Shown: one piece after another, positions 16,359 to 24,206 of the stretch
Layout: the number at the start of each line of letters is the position of its first letter
How positions within the stretch are numbered: position 1 is the stretch's first letter
Origin: JAWXVE01 sp044425555
GTDB lineage: Bacteria; Bacillota; Clostridia; Lachnospirales; Lachnospiraceae
Assembly (NCBI GenBank): GCA_044425555.1
Contig: JAWXVF010000007.1
Span: forward strand, 1-40,341
Length of the DNA stretch: 40,341 nt
Reading direction: 5' to 3'
Notes under the pieces: generated by a model
Seen by the model: only the letters and a program-made list of their open reading frames with translations
What the model was told of the DNA's origin: nothing
Database searches by the model: none
Translations under genes and position numbers: made by a program

Positions 16359-16400
16359 TAACAATGCTAGCAATGTAGTGATAGGAAGGTTAAGTAATAT

Positions 16401-17108
16401 ATGAAGAGAATTCTATTAAAACTCAGTGGAGAAGCCCTTGCAGGTGAGAAAAAGATGGGTTTTGATGAACCGATTATTACAGATGTAGCAAAGCAAGTAA
16501 AGGAAATTCTTGCAACAGGTATGGAAGTAGGCATTGTAATAGGTGGTGGAAATTTTTGGCGTGGTCGTACAAGTGAAACGATTGATCGTCCAAAGGCAGA
16601 TCAAATAGGAATGTTGGCTACTGTAATGAATTGTATTTATGTATCGGAAATATTTAGACATATAGGTATGGAAACAGAAATTTTAACACCGTTTGAGTGT
16701 TCTACATTTACACAATTATTTTCAAAGGATCGTGCCAATCAATACTTTCAACAAGGGAAAGTGGTTTTCTTTGCTGGAGGTACGGGACACCCATATTTTT
16801 CAACGGATACAGGCGTAGTATTAAGAGCAATTGAAGTAGAAGCAGAAGTGATTTTATTAGCGAAATCTATAGATGGAGTATATGATGACGATCCATCGAA
16901 GAATAAAAATGCAACAAAATACGATGAATTATCTATAGACGAAGTGATTGCAAAGAATCTACAAGTAGTGGACATGACAGCTTCTATTTTGGCAAAGGAA
17001 AATGCAATGCCAATGTGGGTGTTTGGCTTAAATGAACCAAACAGTATTGTAAATACTTTAACTGGCACATTTAAAGGAACTAAAGTGTTAGTATCACAAG
17101 ATATTTGA
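16401..17108 (+). CDS. pyrH: UMP kinase
   Basis: PyrH phosphorylates UMP to UDP in pyrimidine nucleotide synthesis and is a hexameric amino-acid-kinase fold enzyme. The 235-residue sequence begins MKRILLKLSGEALAGEKKMG, followed by GIVIGGGNFWRGR and FFAGGTGHPYFSTDT, the hallmark nucleotide and UMP contacts. The C-terminal ESILA-like strand VVDMTASILAKEN is present. AGGAAGG precedes ATG 16401, 42 bases after the bactofilin. The frr gene follows after 21 bases. Confidence 0.97.
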   Translation: MKRILLKLSGEALAGEKKMGFDEPIITDVAKQVKEILATGMEVGIVIGGGNFWRGRTSETIDRPKADQIGMLATVMNCIYVSEIFRHIGMETEILTPFECSTFTQLFSKDRANQYFQQGKVVFFAGGTGHPYFSTDTGVVLRAIEVEAEVILLAKSIDGVYDDDPSKNKNATKYDELSIDEVIAKNLQVVDMTASILAKENAMPMWVFGLNEPNSIVNTLTGTFKGTKVLVSQDI

Positions 17109-17129
17109 TAGATAGGTAGGAGAATTCTT

Positions 17130-17681
17130 ATGAATGAAAAATTAGTACAATACGATGAGAAGATGACAAAAGCTATGGAGTATTTAATGGCTGATTATGC
17201 TACTCTTCGTGCAGGGCGTGCTAATCCACGTGTACTAGATAAAATTAAAGTAGATTATTATGGAACCCCTACTGATATTCAACAAGTGGGAAATATCTCT
17301 GTTCCTGAAGCAAGAATGATTCAGATTGCACCATGGGAAAAGAATTTAATCAAAGATATTGAAAAGGCTATTATGATGTCAGATATTGGCATTACCCCTT
17401 CTAATGATGGTCAAGTAATACGTCTTGTTTTTCCTGAACTTACGGAAGAGCGTAGAAAAGAACTTGTGAAAGATGTTAAGAAAAAAGGGGAAGAGAGTAA
17501 AGTTGCCGTTCGTAATATACGACGGGAAGGAAATGATACATTTAAAAAATTGGCGAAAACAGATATTTCAGAAGATGAAATTAAAGATTTAGAAGATCAA
17601 TTACAAAAATTGACTGATAAGGCAATTAAAGAAATTGACCGTCTAGTAGATGAAAAATCAAAAGAAATTTTAACTGTATAA
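17130..17681 (+). CDS. frr: Ribosome recycling factor
   Basis: RRF splits post-termination ribosomes with EF-G. The 183-residue protein has the tRNA-shaped two-domain form: LRAGRANPRVLDKIKVDYYG in helix 1, the beta domain with PWEKNLIKDIEKAIMMSD, then IRLVFPELTEERRKELVKDV and the long C-terminal helix IRREGNDTFKKL. Length and motifs are normal. AGGAGAATTCTT precedes the ATG. It is the last gene before an 88-base gap holding two inverted repeats. Confidence 0.97.
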   Translation: MNEKLVQYDEKMTKAMEYLMADYATLRAGRANPRVLDKIKVDYYGTPTDIQQVGNISVPEARMIQIAPWEKNLIKDIEKAIMMSDIGITPSNDGQVIRLVFPELTEERRKELVKDVKKKGEESKVAVRNIRREGNDTFKKLAKTDISEDEIKDLEDQLQKLTDKAIKEIDRLVDEKSKEILTV

Positions 17682-17689
17682 CTTGAAAG

Positions 17690-17718
17690 AGAGGACAGAC
17701 CATACAGTCATGTCCTCT
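17690..17718 (+). promoter_or_regulatory. Hairpin after frr, weak terminator or attenuator
   Basis: AGAGGACA (17690-17697) and TGTCCTCT (17711-17718) form a perfect 8-bp stem with a 13-base loop. Only a short, interrupted T run follows, so full termination is doubtful. It may lower transcription into uppS or stabilise the 3' end of the frr message. Confidence 0.5.
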
Positions 17719-17722
17719 TGTT

Positions 17723-17750
17723 CATAAGAATAGATATATACCATCTTATG
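17723..17750 (+). promoter_or_regulatory. Second inverted repeat directly before the uppS ribosome site
   Basis: CATAAGA (17723-17729) and TCTTATG (17744-17750) can form a 7-bp stem with a 14-base loop. The stem ends at the first base of the GGGGAAAGG ribosome site of uppS. AT-rich and weak; its role is uncertain. Confidence 0.35.
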
Positions 17751-17769
17751 GGGAAAGGTTTATCACAAG

Positions 17770-18471
17770 ATGAAAATTCCAACACATATTGCCATTATAT
17801 TAGATGGAAATGGTAGATGGGCAAAAGCCAAAGGGATGCCTAGAAATATGGGTCATGCACAAGGTAGTAAGAATTTAGAAATGATCTGTGAAGAAGCGTA
17901 TCGCATGGGCGTACAATACTTAACGGTGTATGCATTTTCGACAGAGAATTGGAAGCGTTCTAAACAAGAAATAGAAGGCTTGATGAAGTTATTTCGTCAA
18001 TATCTAAAGACTTGCATTAAAACAGCACAGAAGAACAATATGTGCGTAAGAATTATTGGAGATAAGACCGCATTCGATCAAGATATGCAAGAGAGAATGG
18101 TGGAATTAGAATCCGTTACGAAGAATAATACAGGACTTCACTTTCAAGTAGCATTGAATTACGGAAGCCGAGATGAGATTATACGTGCCGTTAAATGTGT
18201 AGCAACACGTGTAGTAAGTGGGGAAGTGAAGGAATCAGAAATAGATGAAACATTTTTTGAAGATTGCTTAGATACAACAGGAATACCAGATCCCGATTTA
18301 ATGATTCGTACTAGTGGAGAACAGAGAGTATCTAACTTTTTGCTATGGCAATTAGCTTATGCAGAATTTTATTTTACACCAGTTCCATGGCCAGATTTTT
18401 CAAAAGAAGAATTGGAAAAAGCTATTGAAGCATATAATAACAGAGACAGAAGATATGGATTAACAGAGTAG
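17770..18471 (+). CDS. uppS: Undecaprenyl diphosphate synthase (isoprenyl transferase)
   Basis: UppS adds isopentenyl units in cis to farnesyl diphosphate to make the C55 carrier for peptidoglycan and other wall polymers. The 233-residue protein has the catalytic loop ILDGNGRWAKAKGMPRNMGH with D12, then LTVYAFSTENWKRS and the substrate-binding region DLMIRTSGEQRVSNFLLWQ near residue 180. Length is slightly short but within range. The ribosome site GGGGAAAGG is 11 bases from the ATG, a little far. It is followed by cdsA after 16 bases, the standard pair. Confidence 0.96.
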   Translation: MKIPTHIAIILDGNGRWAKAKGMPRNMGHAQGSKNLEMICEEAYRMGVQYLTVYAFSTENWKRSKQEIEGLMKLFRQYLKTCIKTAQKNNMCVRIIGDKTAFDQDMQERMVELESVTKNNTGLHFQVALNYGSRDEIIRAVKCVATRVVSGEVKESEIDETFFEDCLDTTGIPDPDLMIRTSGEQRVSNFLLWQLAYAEFYFTPVPWPDFSKEELEKAIEAYNNRDRRYGLTE

Positions 18472-18487
18472 AGAGAACGGAGCAGAT

Positions 18488-19288
18488 ATGTTTGTAAAAC
18501 GATCAATTAGTGCATTTTGTATTACTGTATTAATGGCTACCTTTTTAATATTAGGAGGAACCCCTTTAATTATTTGGTTATATATTCTAGCAGGATTTAG
18601 TTTTATTGAGTTAACTCGTGCAATGAAGTTACATAAGTTAGGTTCTTGGTGTAATCCTGTTGAAATGGTAGGGTTATTTGGAGTTACGGTCTATTATATA
18701 TTAGTATATTTCAATGGATTTCATATTAGTCTTATGTACCCTATGATTGCGACCATGCTTTTATTAATGGTTGCCTATGTAGTACTATTTCCTAAGTATG
18801 ATTTGAGCCAGATGATAGCAGTATTATTTTCTTTCTTTTATGCACCAGTGATGTTATCTTTTGTATATTTATTACGCGAAATAGAACAAGGTATTTATTT
18901 AGTATGGCTTACGATTATAGCATCTTGGGCTTGTGATACAGGAGCTTATGTAGTAGGAATGTTATTTGGTAAGCATAAAATGGCACCCCTATTAAGTCCT
19001 AAAAAAACAATAGAAGGAGCAATAGGGGGAGTTTTTTCTGCAATTATTGTAGGCGTAGTAGCTATGCATTATACTATCGGTGCATCGCCATTTTTAATAG
19101 GAACTACGTGTGCGATTTGTTCGATTCTATCCCAATTTGGTGATTTGGCAGCCTCAGCAATTAAGCGTAATTGTGAAATCAAAGATTTTGGACGAATTAT
19201 TCCAGGTCATGGTGGAGTAATGGATCGTTATGATAGTATGATTTTTATTGCACCTATTATTTACTTTATATTGATTATTTTCTTATAG
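18488..19288 (+). CDS. cdsA: Phosphatidate cytidylyltransferase
   Basis: CdsA makes CDP-diacylglycerol from phosphatidate and CTP, the branch point to membrane phospholipids. The 266-residue protein is an integral membrane protein with about seven to eight hydrophobic segments. The family signature is intact near the C-terminus: SAIKRNCEIKDFG, then IPGHGGVMDRYDS, with the catalytic Asp residues. WACDTGAYVVG, a further conserved motif, is at about 145-157. The start at 18488 has a modest GGAGC site. It lies between uppS and dxr as in Bacillus. Confidence 0.96.
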   Translation: MFVKRSISAFCITVLMATFLILGGTPLIIWLYILAGFSFIELTRAMKLHKLGSWCNPVEMVGLFGVTVYYILVYFNGFHISLMYPMIATMLLLMVAYVVLFPKYDLSQMIAVLFSFFYAPVMLSFVYLLREIEQGIYLVWLTIIASWACDTGAYVVGMLFGKHKMAPLLSPKKTIEGAIGGVFSAIIVGVVAMHYTIGASPFLIGTTCAICSILSQFGDLAASAIKRNCEIKDFGRIIPGHGGVMDRYDSMIFIAPIIYFILIIFL

Positions 19289-19328
19289 TGAGAGTTTGAT
19301 AGTGACACATAGATAGACAAGGGGAAGT

Positions 19329-20483
19329 ATGGTGAGTAAGAAAAAGATTGCAATTTTAGGATCTACAGGATCCATAGGCACACAAACCTTAGACATTGTA
19401 CGACAGAATGAGGATTTAGAAGTAGTTGCAATGGCGGCAGGCAGTAATATTGTTTTATTAGAGCAACAAATACGAGAATTTCAACCTAAGTATGTGGGTA
19501 TATGGGAAGAAGCAGATGCATTGCTTCTACGAGAAAGAATGAAAGGTTTGGGAATTGTGGTCGTGTCAGGAATCGAGGGATTAATGGAACTTGCTTCCTT
19601 GACAGAAGTAGAGATGGTGGTGACTGCTATCGTAGGTATGATTGGAATACGTCCTACGATTGCTGCTATAGAACATGGTAAAGATATTGCACTAGCGAAT
19701 AAAGAAACTCTTGTAACGGCTGGACATATTATAATGCCATTGGCAGCTAAAAAAGGGGTATCCATCTTACCAGTAGATAGTGAGCATAGTGCGATCTTTC
19801 AATCCTTAAATGGAGAACGTAAAGATCGAGTTCATAAGTTGATTCTAACAGCATCAGGTGGACCTTTTCGTGGTAGAAGTTATGAACAACTACAAGAAAT
19901 CTCTGTGGAAGAGGCTTTAAAACATCCTAATTGGAGTATGGGGAAGAAAATTACTATTGATTCTGCCACTCTTGTAAATAAAGGGTTAGAGGTGATTGAG
20001 GCAAAATGGTTATTTGATGTATCACTAGAGCAAATTGAGGTAGTAGTACATCCACAAAGTATGATTCATTCTATGGTCGAATATTTAGATGGAGGAATTA
20101 TGGCTCAGATTGGTATGCCTGATATGAAGTTACCGATTCAGTATGCCTTATATTATCCTGATAGAAAGCCAATGGAATGTGAGAGAGTAGATTTCTTTAC
20201 ATTAGGGCAGATGACTTTTGAGAAACCTGATAGAGATACATTTCATGGATTAGAATTAGCATATGAAGCTGCACGTATAGGAGATTCTATGCCAACCATA
20301 TATAATGCAGCTAATGAGAAGGCAGTTTCGTTATTTTTAAGTGGTAAGTTATCTTTTTTAGGAATTATAGAAGTAATCGAATCGTGTATGCAACAACATA
20401 AACTTGTAAAGAATCCGAATGTAGAGCAGATTCTAGCTGTAGAACAAGAAGCATATGAATATATTCAGAGCATGAAGTTATAA
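19329..20483 (+). CDS. dxr: 1-Deoxy-D-xylulose 5-phosphate reductoisomerase
   Basis: Dxr converts DXP to MEP with NADPH, the first committed step of the non-mevalonate isoprenoid pathway, which supplies UppS. The 384-residue protein has the NADPH-binding ILGSTGSIGTQTLDI at the N-terminus and ANKETLVTAGHII. The metal and substrate residues are in PVDSEHSAIFQSL, with LTASGGPFRG and HPNWSMGKKITIDSATLVNK next. All segments are present, and length is normal. AAGGGGA lies 6 bases before ATG 19329. rseP follows immediately. Confidence 0.97.
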   Translation: MVSKKKIAILGSTGSIGTQTLDIVRQNEDLEVVAMAAGSNIVLLEQQIREFQPKYVGIWEEADALLLRERMKGLGIVVVSGIEGLMELASLTEVEMVVTAIVGMIGIRPTIAAIEHGKDIALANKETLVTAGHIIMPLAAKKGVSILPVDSEHSAIFQSLNGERKDRVHKLILTASGGPFRGRSYEQLQEISVEEALKHPNWSMGKKITIDSATLVNKGLEVIEAKWLFDVSLEQIEVVVHPQSMIHSMVEYLDGGIMAQIGMPDMKLPIQYALYYPDRKPMECERVDFFTLGQMTFEKPDRDTFHGLELAYEAARIGDSMPTIYNAANEKAVSLFLSGKLSFLGIIEVIESCMQQHKLVKNPNVEQILAVEQEAYEYIQSMKL

Positions 20484-20494
20484 GGAGAATGATA

Positions 20495-21544
20495 TTGACA
20501 ATCATTGCATTTATCGTAATATTTGGAACATTAGTGACCGCACATGAATTAGGGCATTTTCTATTAGCCAAGAAGAATGGGATTCGAGTAAATGAATTTT
20601 TCATAGGAATGGGGCCAACGTTAATTAAGAAACAAAAGGGTGATACCTTGTTTTCTCTAAAGCTACTACCAATTGGTGGAGCTTGTGTATTTGAAGGAGA
20701 AGATGGTGTATACGATTCTGATACGAGTAAAGAAATTCCTTCTGATTCCTTTCAATCGGCTAGTGTATGGGGACGGATTTCTTGCGTATTAGCAGGACCT
20801 ATATTTAATATTATCTTAGCATTTTTTCTGTCGTTGATATTGATTGGTATGACAGGATCTGATAAGACCACCATTGATACCGTGATGGAAGGTTATCCAG
20901 CTGCAGAAGCAGGAATTTTAGCAGGGGATACCATTAAGTCATTAAATGGAGAGAAGATTCAATTATATCGTGAGATTACATTATTCTCTTTTTTTAATCA
21001 AGGGGAAACGGTAACGGTGACTTACGAACGAGACGGAATATCGCATCAGGCTATTATTACACCTCGCTACAGTGAGGAAACAGGGACATACTTGTTTGGT
21101 TTTCAAGGTGGAACATACGTAGAGCCAAAGGGATTTGAAGTAATAGAATACGCATACTATGAAGTACGATATTCGTTGATTTCAACTGTAAAGAGTCTTG
21201 TCATGATGATACAAGGAAAAGTAAGCAAAGATGATGTGGCAGGTCCTGTGGGGATGGCGGTGTTTATTGATGATGCTATTGAGGCAACATCTCCTTATGG
21301 TACGAAATACGTAATCTTAACCATGGTAAATATTGCTATTTTATTAAGTGTGAATTTAGGAGTGTTGAATCTATTACCTATTCCAGCATTAGATGGAGGA
21401 AGATTGGTATTCTTATTGTTAGAAGCTGTAAGAGGAAAACCAATATCACCAGAGCGAGAAGGAGTAGTACACTTTATAGGATTCGTTGCCTTAATGGTAT
21501 TAATGGGCTTTATTGTTATTAATGATCTATCAAGGATTTTTTAA
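20495..21544 (+). CDS. rseP: RIP site-2 metalloprotease RseP/RasP
   Basis: This is an intramembrane zinc protease that cuts anti-sigma factors and signal-peptide remnants. The zinc motif HELGH lies in the first TM helix; the third ligand is in LLPIPALDGGRLVF near the C-terminus. One PDZ domain lies between (about 105-190), as in RasP. There are two possible starts: ATG 20489 is only 1 base from AAGGAG, whereas TTG 20495 is 7 bases away and is favoured (349 residues; 351 from the ATG). The dxr stop is only 11 bases upstream, so translation is probably coupled. Confidence 0.94.
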   Translation: MTIIAFIVIFGTLVTAHELGHFLLAKKNGIRVNEFFIGMGPTLIKKQKGDTLFSLKLLPIGGACVFEGEDGVYDSDTSKEIPSDSFQSASVWGRISCVLAGPIFNIILAFFLSLILIGMTGSDKTTIDTVMEGYPAAEAGILAGDTIKSLNGEKIQLYREITLFSFFNQGETVTVTYERDGISHQAIITPRYSEETGTYLFGFQGGTYVEPKGFEVIEYAYYEVRYSLISTVKSLVMMIQGKVSKDDVAGPVGMAVFIDDAIEATSPYGTKYVILTMVNIAILLSVNLGVLNLLPIPALDGGRLVFLLLEAVRGKPISPEREGVVHFIGFVALMVLMGFIVINDLSRIF

Positions 21545-21595
21545 AAATAGGAATCTATCAATAGTAAGTATAATAGAAAGAAAGAGGGATAAAAA

Positions 21596-22303
21596 ATGGA
21601 AAAATTAGATTTACTGTATGAAGGAAAAGCAAAAAAGGTATATACCACAGTAGATGCTGATGTGTTAATCGTAGATTATAAAGATGATGCTACCGCTTTT
21701 AATGGAGAGAAAAAAGGTACTATTGTGGGCAAAGGCGTAGTAAATAATAGAATGTCTAATCACATATTTCAAATTCTTGAAAAAGAAGGAGTGCCTACTC
21801 ATTTCATAGAAGAATTAAGTGATCGTGAAACAGCAGTCAAAAAAGTAGAAATTGTACCATTAGAAGTGATTATTCGTAATGTAGCAGCAGGAAGCTTTTC
21901 AAAAAGACTTGGAGTAGAAGAAGGAACGCCGTTTAAAGAGCCAACTGTAGAATTTAGCTATAAGAATGATGATCTAGGGGATCCATTAATTAATGATCAT
22001 TTTGCTGTGGCATTAGAATTAGCAACGTGGGAAGAAATCGAACTATTGAAAAAGTATGCTTTTCAAGTAAATAATGTACTAAAAGCTTATTTCTTACAAG
22101 CAGATATGAAATTAATTGATTTTAAGATTGAATTTGGACGTTATAAAGGGGAGATTATTCTTGCTGATGAAACCTCTCCAGACACATGCCGTTTATGGGA
22201 TGTGCATACGAATGAAAAGTTAGACAAAGATCGTTTCCGTAGAGATATGGGAAATGTGGAAGAAGCGTATAATGAAGTGTTTAAACGTTTAGGATTGGCT
22301 TAG
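21596..22303 (+). CDS. purC: SAICAR synthetase
   Basis: PurC joins CAIR with aspartate using ATP in purine synthesis. The 235-residue sequence begins LDLLYEGKAKKVYTTVDAD and holds DDATAFNGEKKG, PLEVIIRNVAAGS and DFKIEFGRY, then DETSPDTCRLWD; all are core motifs of the short bacterial form. AGAGGGAT precedes ATG 21596. It stands apart from other pur genes in this window, downstream of rseP, with a strong terminator 42 bases after its stop. No purine riboswitch is evident in the 51-base gap upstream. Confidence 0.96.
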   Translation: MEKLDLLYEGKAKKVYTTVDADVLIVDYKDDATAFNGEKKGTIVGKGVVNNRMSNHIFQILEKEGVPTHFIEELSDRETAVKKVEIVPLEVIIRNVAAGSFSKRLGVEEGTPFKEPTVEFSYKNDDLGDPLINDHFAVALELATWEEIELLKKYAFQVNNVLKAYFLQADMKLIDFKIEFGRYKGEIILADETSPDTCRLWDVHTNEKLDKDRFRRDMGNVEEAYNEVFKRLGLA

Positions 22304-22345
22304 TACACAATTATAGGAATTCATTAGAAGTTACGAAACGAGATT

Positions 22346-22377
22346 ATAAAGCTGTCAATGAGAATTGACAGCTTTAT
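22346..22377 (+). terminator. Strong hairpin after purC
   Basis: ATAAAGCTGTCAAT (22346-22359) pairs over 14 bp with ATTGACAGCTTTAT (22364-22377) around a GAGA tetraloop. The A-rich left and T-rich right ends let it work on either strand; the T run on the + strand is short. It lies only 32 bases before the next start codon. Confidence 0.75.
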
Positions 22378-22409
22378 TTGTAATGATTGCTAGGAAGTGG
22401 AGGTGGAAA

Positions 22410-24161
22410 ATGGGACGTAAATGGAATGGTTTGTTAAAACAAATCAGTGCAAGACGTTACGTGATGTTAATTTTATCAATTGTATTAATTCCCATGGCAG
22501 TATTTTTTATCATGTACAATACGTTTTTAATTAAAGCTGTGCAAGTAGTGAATCAACAAGCCGCACAGACAGGACAGCAGACAATGGAGTTATATGTATC
22601 TCTTATGGAAGCAGAACTGAATGCCTTAGGCTATATGATCCTAGAAGATTGGGCAAATGATGAAAAGTTTCAGCCACTAGCAATTGAAAATAATTACATT
22701 ACAGTCACCTATCGAATCAGACAGATTCGAGATGCATATCTAATGACTATGATTAATAGCAATTGGTTTAGTGCTATGAGTATCGTATCTAATCCAAATG
22801 ACTTTACCTATACTTTTTTTAAAGATGGAATCTATGAAAATGAAGAAATGATAGCAATACGACAATCTGTTCATGAAATAGTAGATACTATGAAGGAGAA
22901 TCCAACAGGCACTTGGTTTCTACAAGAAATAGAACATAGAAAATTCCTATGTAGCATTGTTGGTACGAAGCAAGCCTATAGTATTCTATTTATGGATTTA
23001 CAAGAACTATGTAATTACCAAATGGAACAACTTAACGAAACGGGTGTTATTTTATATTATACAACGAAAGATGGTCTTTTATTAGTAGAAGAAAATGAAA
23101 TTGACCAAGAACATACATTGGAAAAAGATTTAAGTCAAGGGTATTATATTACAGAAACAATAGAGGGAGAAACGTATTTAGCTGTGGGAGAATTCTTAGA
23201 GCCTTATGGTGTTTGGTTCCTTCATTTTTCACCTTGGACTATGGGGATTACCCTTTTAGAATCGTATCTTTGGATCTTTCATTTATTTGCTGTGGTTATG
23301 ATTTTAATGGTGCCTATGATTTACTTTTTGTTAATCCACAAAATTGTAGTACCTATTGAACAATTGACGCAAATTATGAGAGATATACGAGATAACAAAG
23401 AGAGGAAAAAAGAAGAGAAACCAGCTTTTTTTATTAGTGAATTAAAAGTAGCAAGCGTTACTTTTTATGAAATGTTAGAACAGATTAACAAATTAAAAAT
23501 TGAATCCTATGAAAAAGAATCCATCATACAAAAAGTTGAGTTACAATGTATGCAATTACAATTAAAACCACATTTTTTCTTTAATTGTTTGAAATTAATC
23601 TATAGCATGTTAGAATTGAAAAAATACGAACAAGTACAACCTTTAGTATTACAAACTTCTAAATACCTTCGTTATTGCTTAAGGGAACAGACTTCATTGA
23701 TTCCATTAAAAGAGGAACTTGAAAATGTAAGTATTTATATTGAATTATTACGAAATAGTACTATGAATGCAATAGAATTAAATTTAAAAATAGAAGAGGG
23801 ATTAGAAGAATACCTGATTCCCAATTTAGTAATTCAGTCCTTCGTAGAAAATAGTTGTAAATATGCAGCAGTACCCAATCAAACCTTAGAACTCGTGATT
23901 CAGATTATTAAGTTAGAAGCAGAAGAAGGAGTATATTTAGATATAGTAGTACGTGATAATGGAAAGGGATATCCGTCCTCAATTATTGAATATTTTCAAA
24001 CAAACCAATTACAGTGGCGGGGAAATGAAAATATAGGAATTAATAACATTGTACAAAGATTATTGTTGCTCTATGAAGGAAAGGCACAGATACAATTAAG
24101 TAATTGTAGAGGTGGAGCACATAGTGAATTAATTATACCTATGAAAGAAGATTTTAAATAG
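22410..24161 (+). CDS. YesM-like sensor histidine kinase
   Basis: This is a membrane sensor kinase of the LytS/YesM (HPK8-like) group that typically controls carbohydrate ABC transporters with an AraC-type regulator. Upstream in-frame ATGs exist, but GGAGG at 22399-22403 fits ATG 22410 (583 residues), and the earlier frame would run through the terminator. TM helices are at about 16-38 and 285-310, flanking an extracellular sensor region of about 245 residues. A degenerate HAMP follows, then the phospho-His segment with H388 in QLKPHFFFNCLKL. The ATPase has its N box in QSFVENSCKYA and GKGYP. The ligand is unknown. Confidence 0.92.
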   Translation: MGRKWNGLLKQISARRYVMLILSIVLIPMAVFFIMYNTFLIKAVQVVNQQAAQTGQQTMELYVSLMEAELNALGYMILEDWANDEKFQPLAIENNYITVTYRIRQIRDAYLMTMINSNWFSAMSIVSNPNDFTYTFFKDGIYENEEMIAIRQSVHEIVDTMKENPTGTWFLQEIEHRKFLCSIVGTKQAYSILFMDLQELCNYQMEQLNETGVILYYTTKDGLLLVEENEIDQEHTLEKDLSQGYYITETIEGETYLAVGEFLEPYGVWFLHFSPWTMGITLLESYLWIFHLFAVVMILMVPMIYFLLIHKIVVPIEQLTQIMRDIRDNKERKKEEKPAFFISELKVASVTFYEMLEQINKLKIESYEKESIIQKVELQCMQLQLKPHFFFNCLKLIYSMLELKKYEQVQPLVLQTSKYLRYCLREQTSLIPLKEELENVSIYIELLRNSTMNAIELNLKIEEGLEEYLIPNLVIQSFVENSCKYAAVPNQTLELVIQIIKLEAEEGVYLDIVVRDNGKGYPSSIIEYFQTNQLQWRGNENIGINNIVQRLLLLYEGKAQIQLSNCRGGAHSELIIPMKEDFK

Positions 24162-24206
24162 GAACTTTGCAGTCAAGCAATTCAAGTAAGAAAGGATGTG
24201 TAGGAG

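Noticed and set aside
22365..22370. TTGACA as a consensus -35 for the kinase gene
   Set aside because: It is part of the hairpin arm and no -10 box is found 16-18 bases downstream.
22365..22409. Longer N-terminus of the YesM-like kinase
   Set aside because: It would begin within the purC terminator stem; GGAGG fits ATG 22410.
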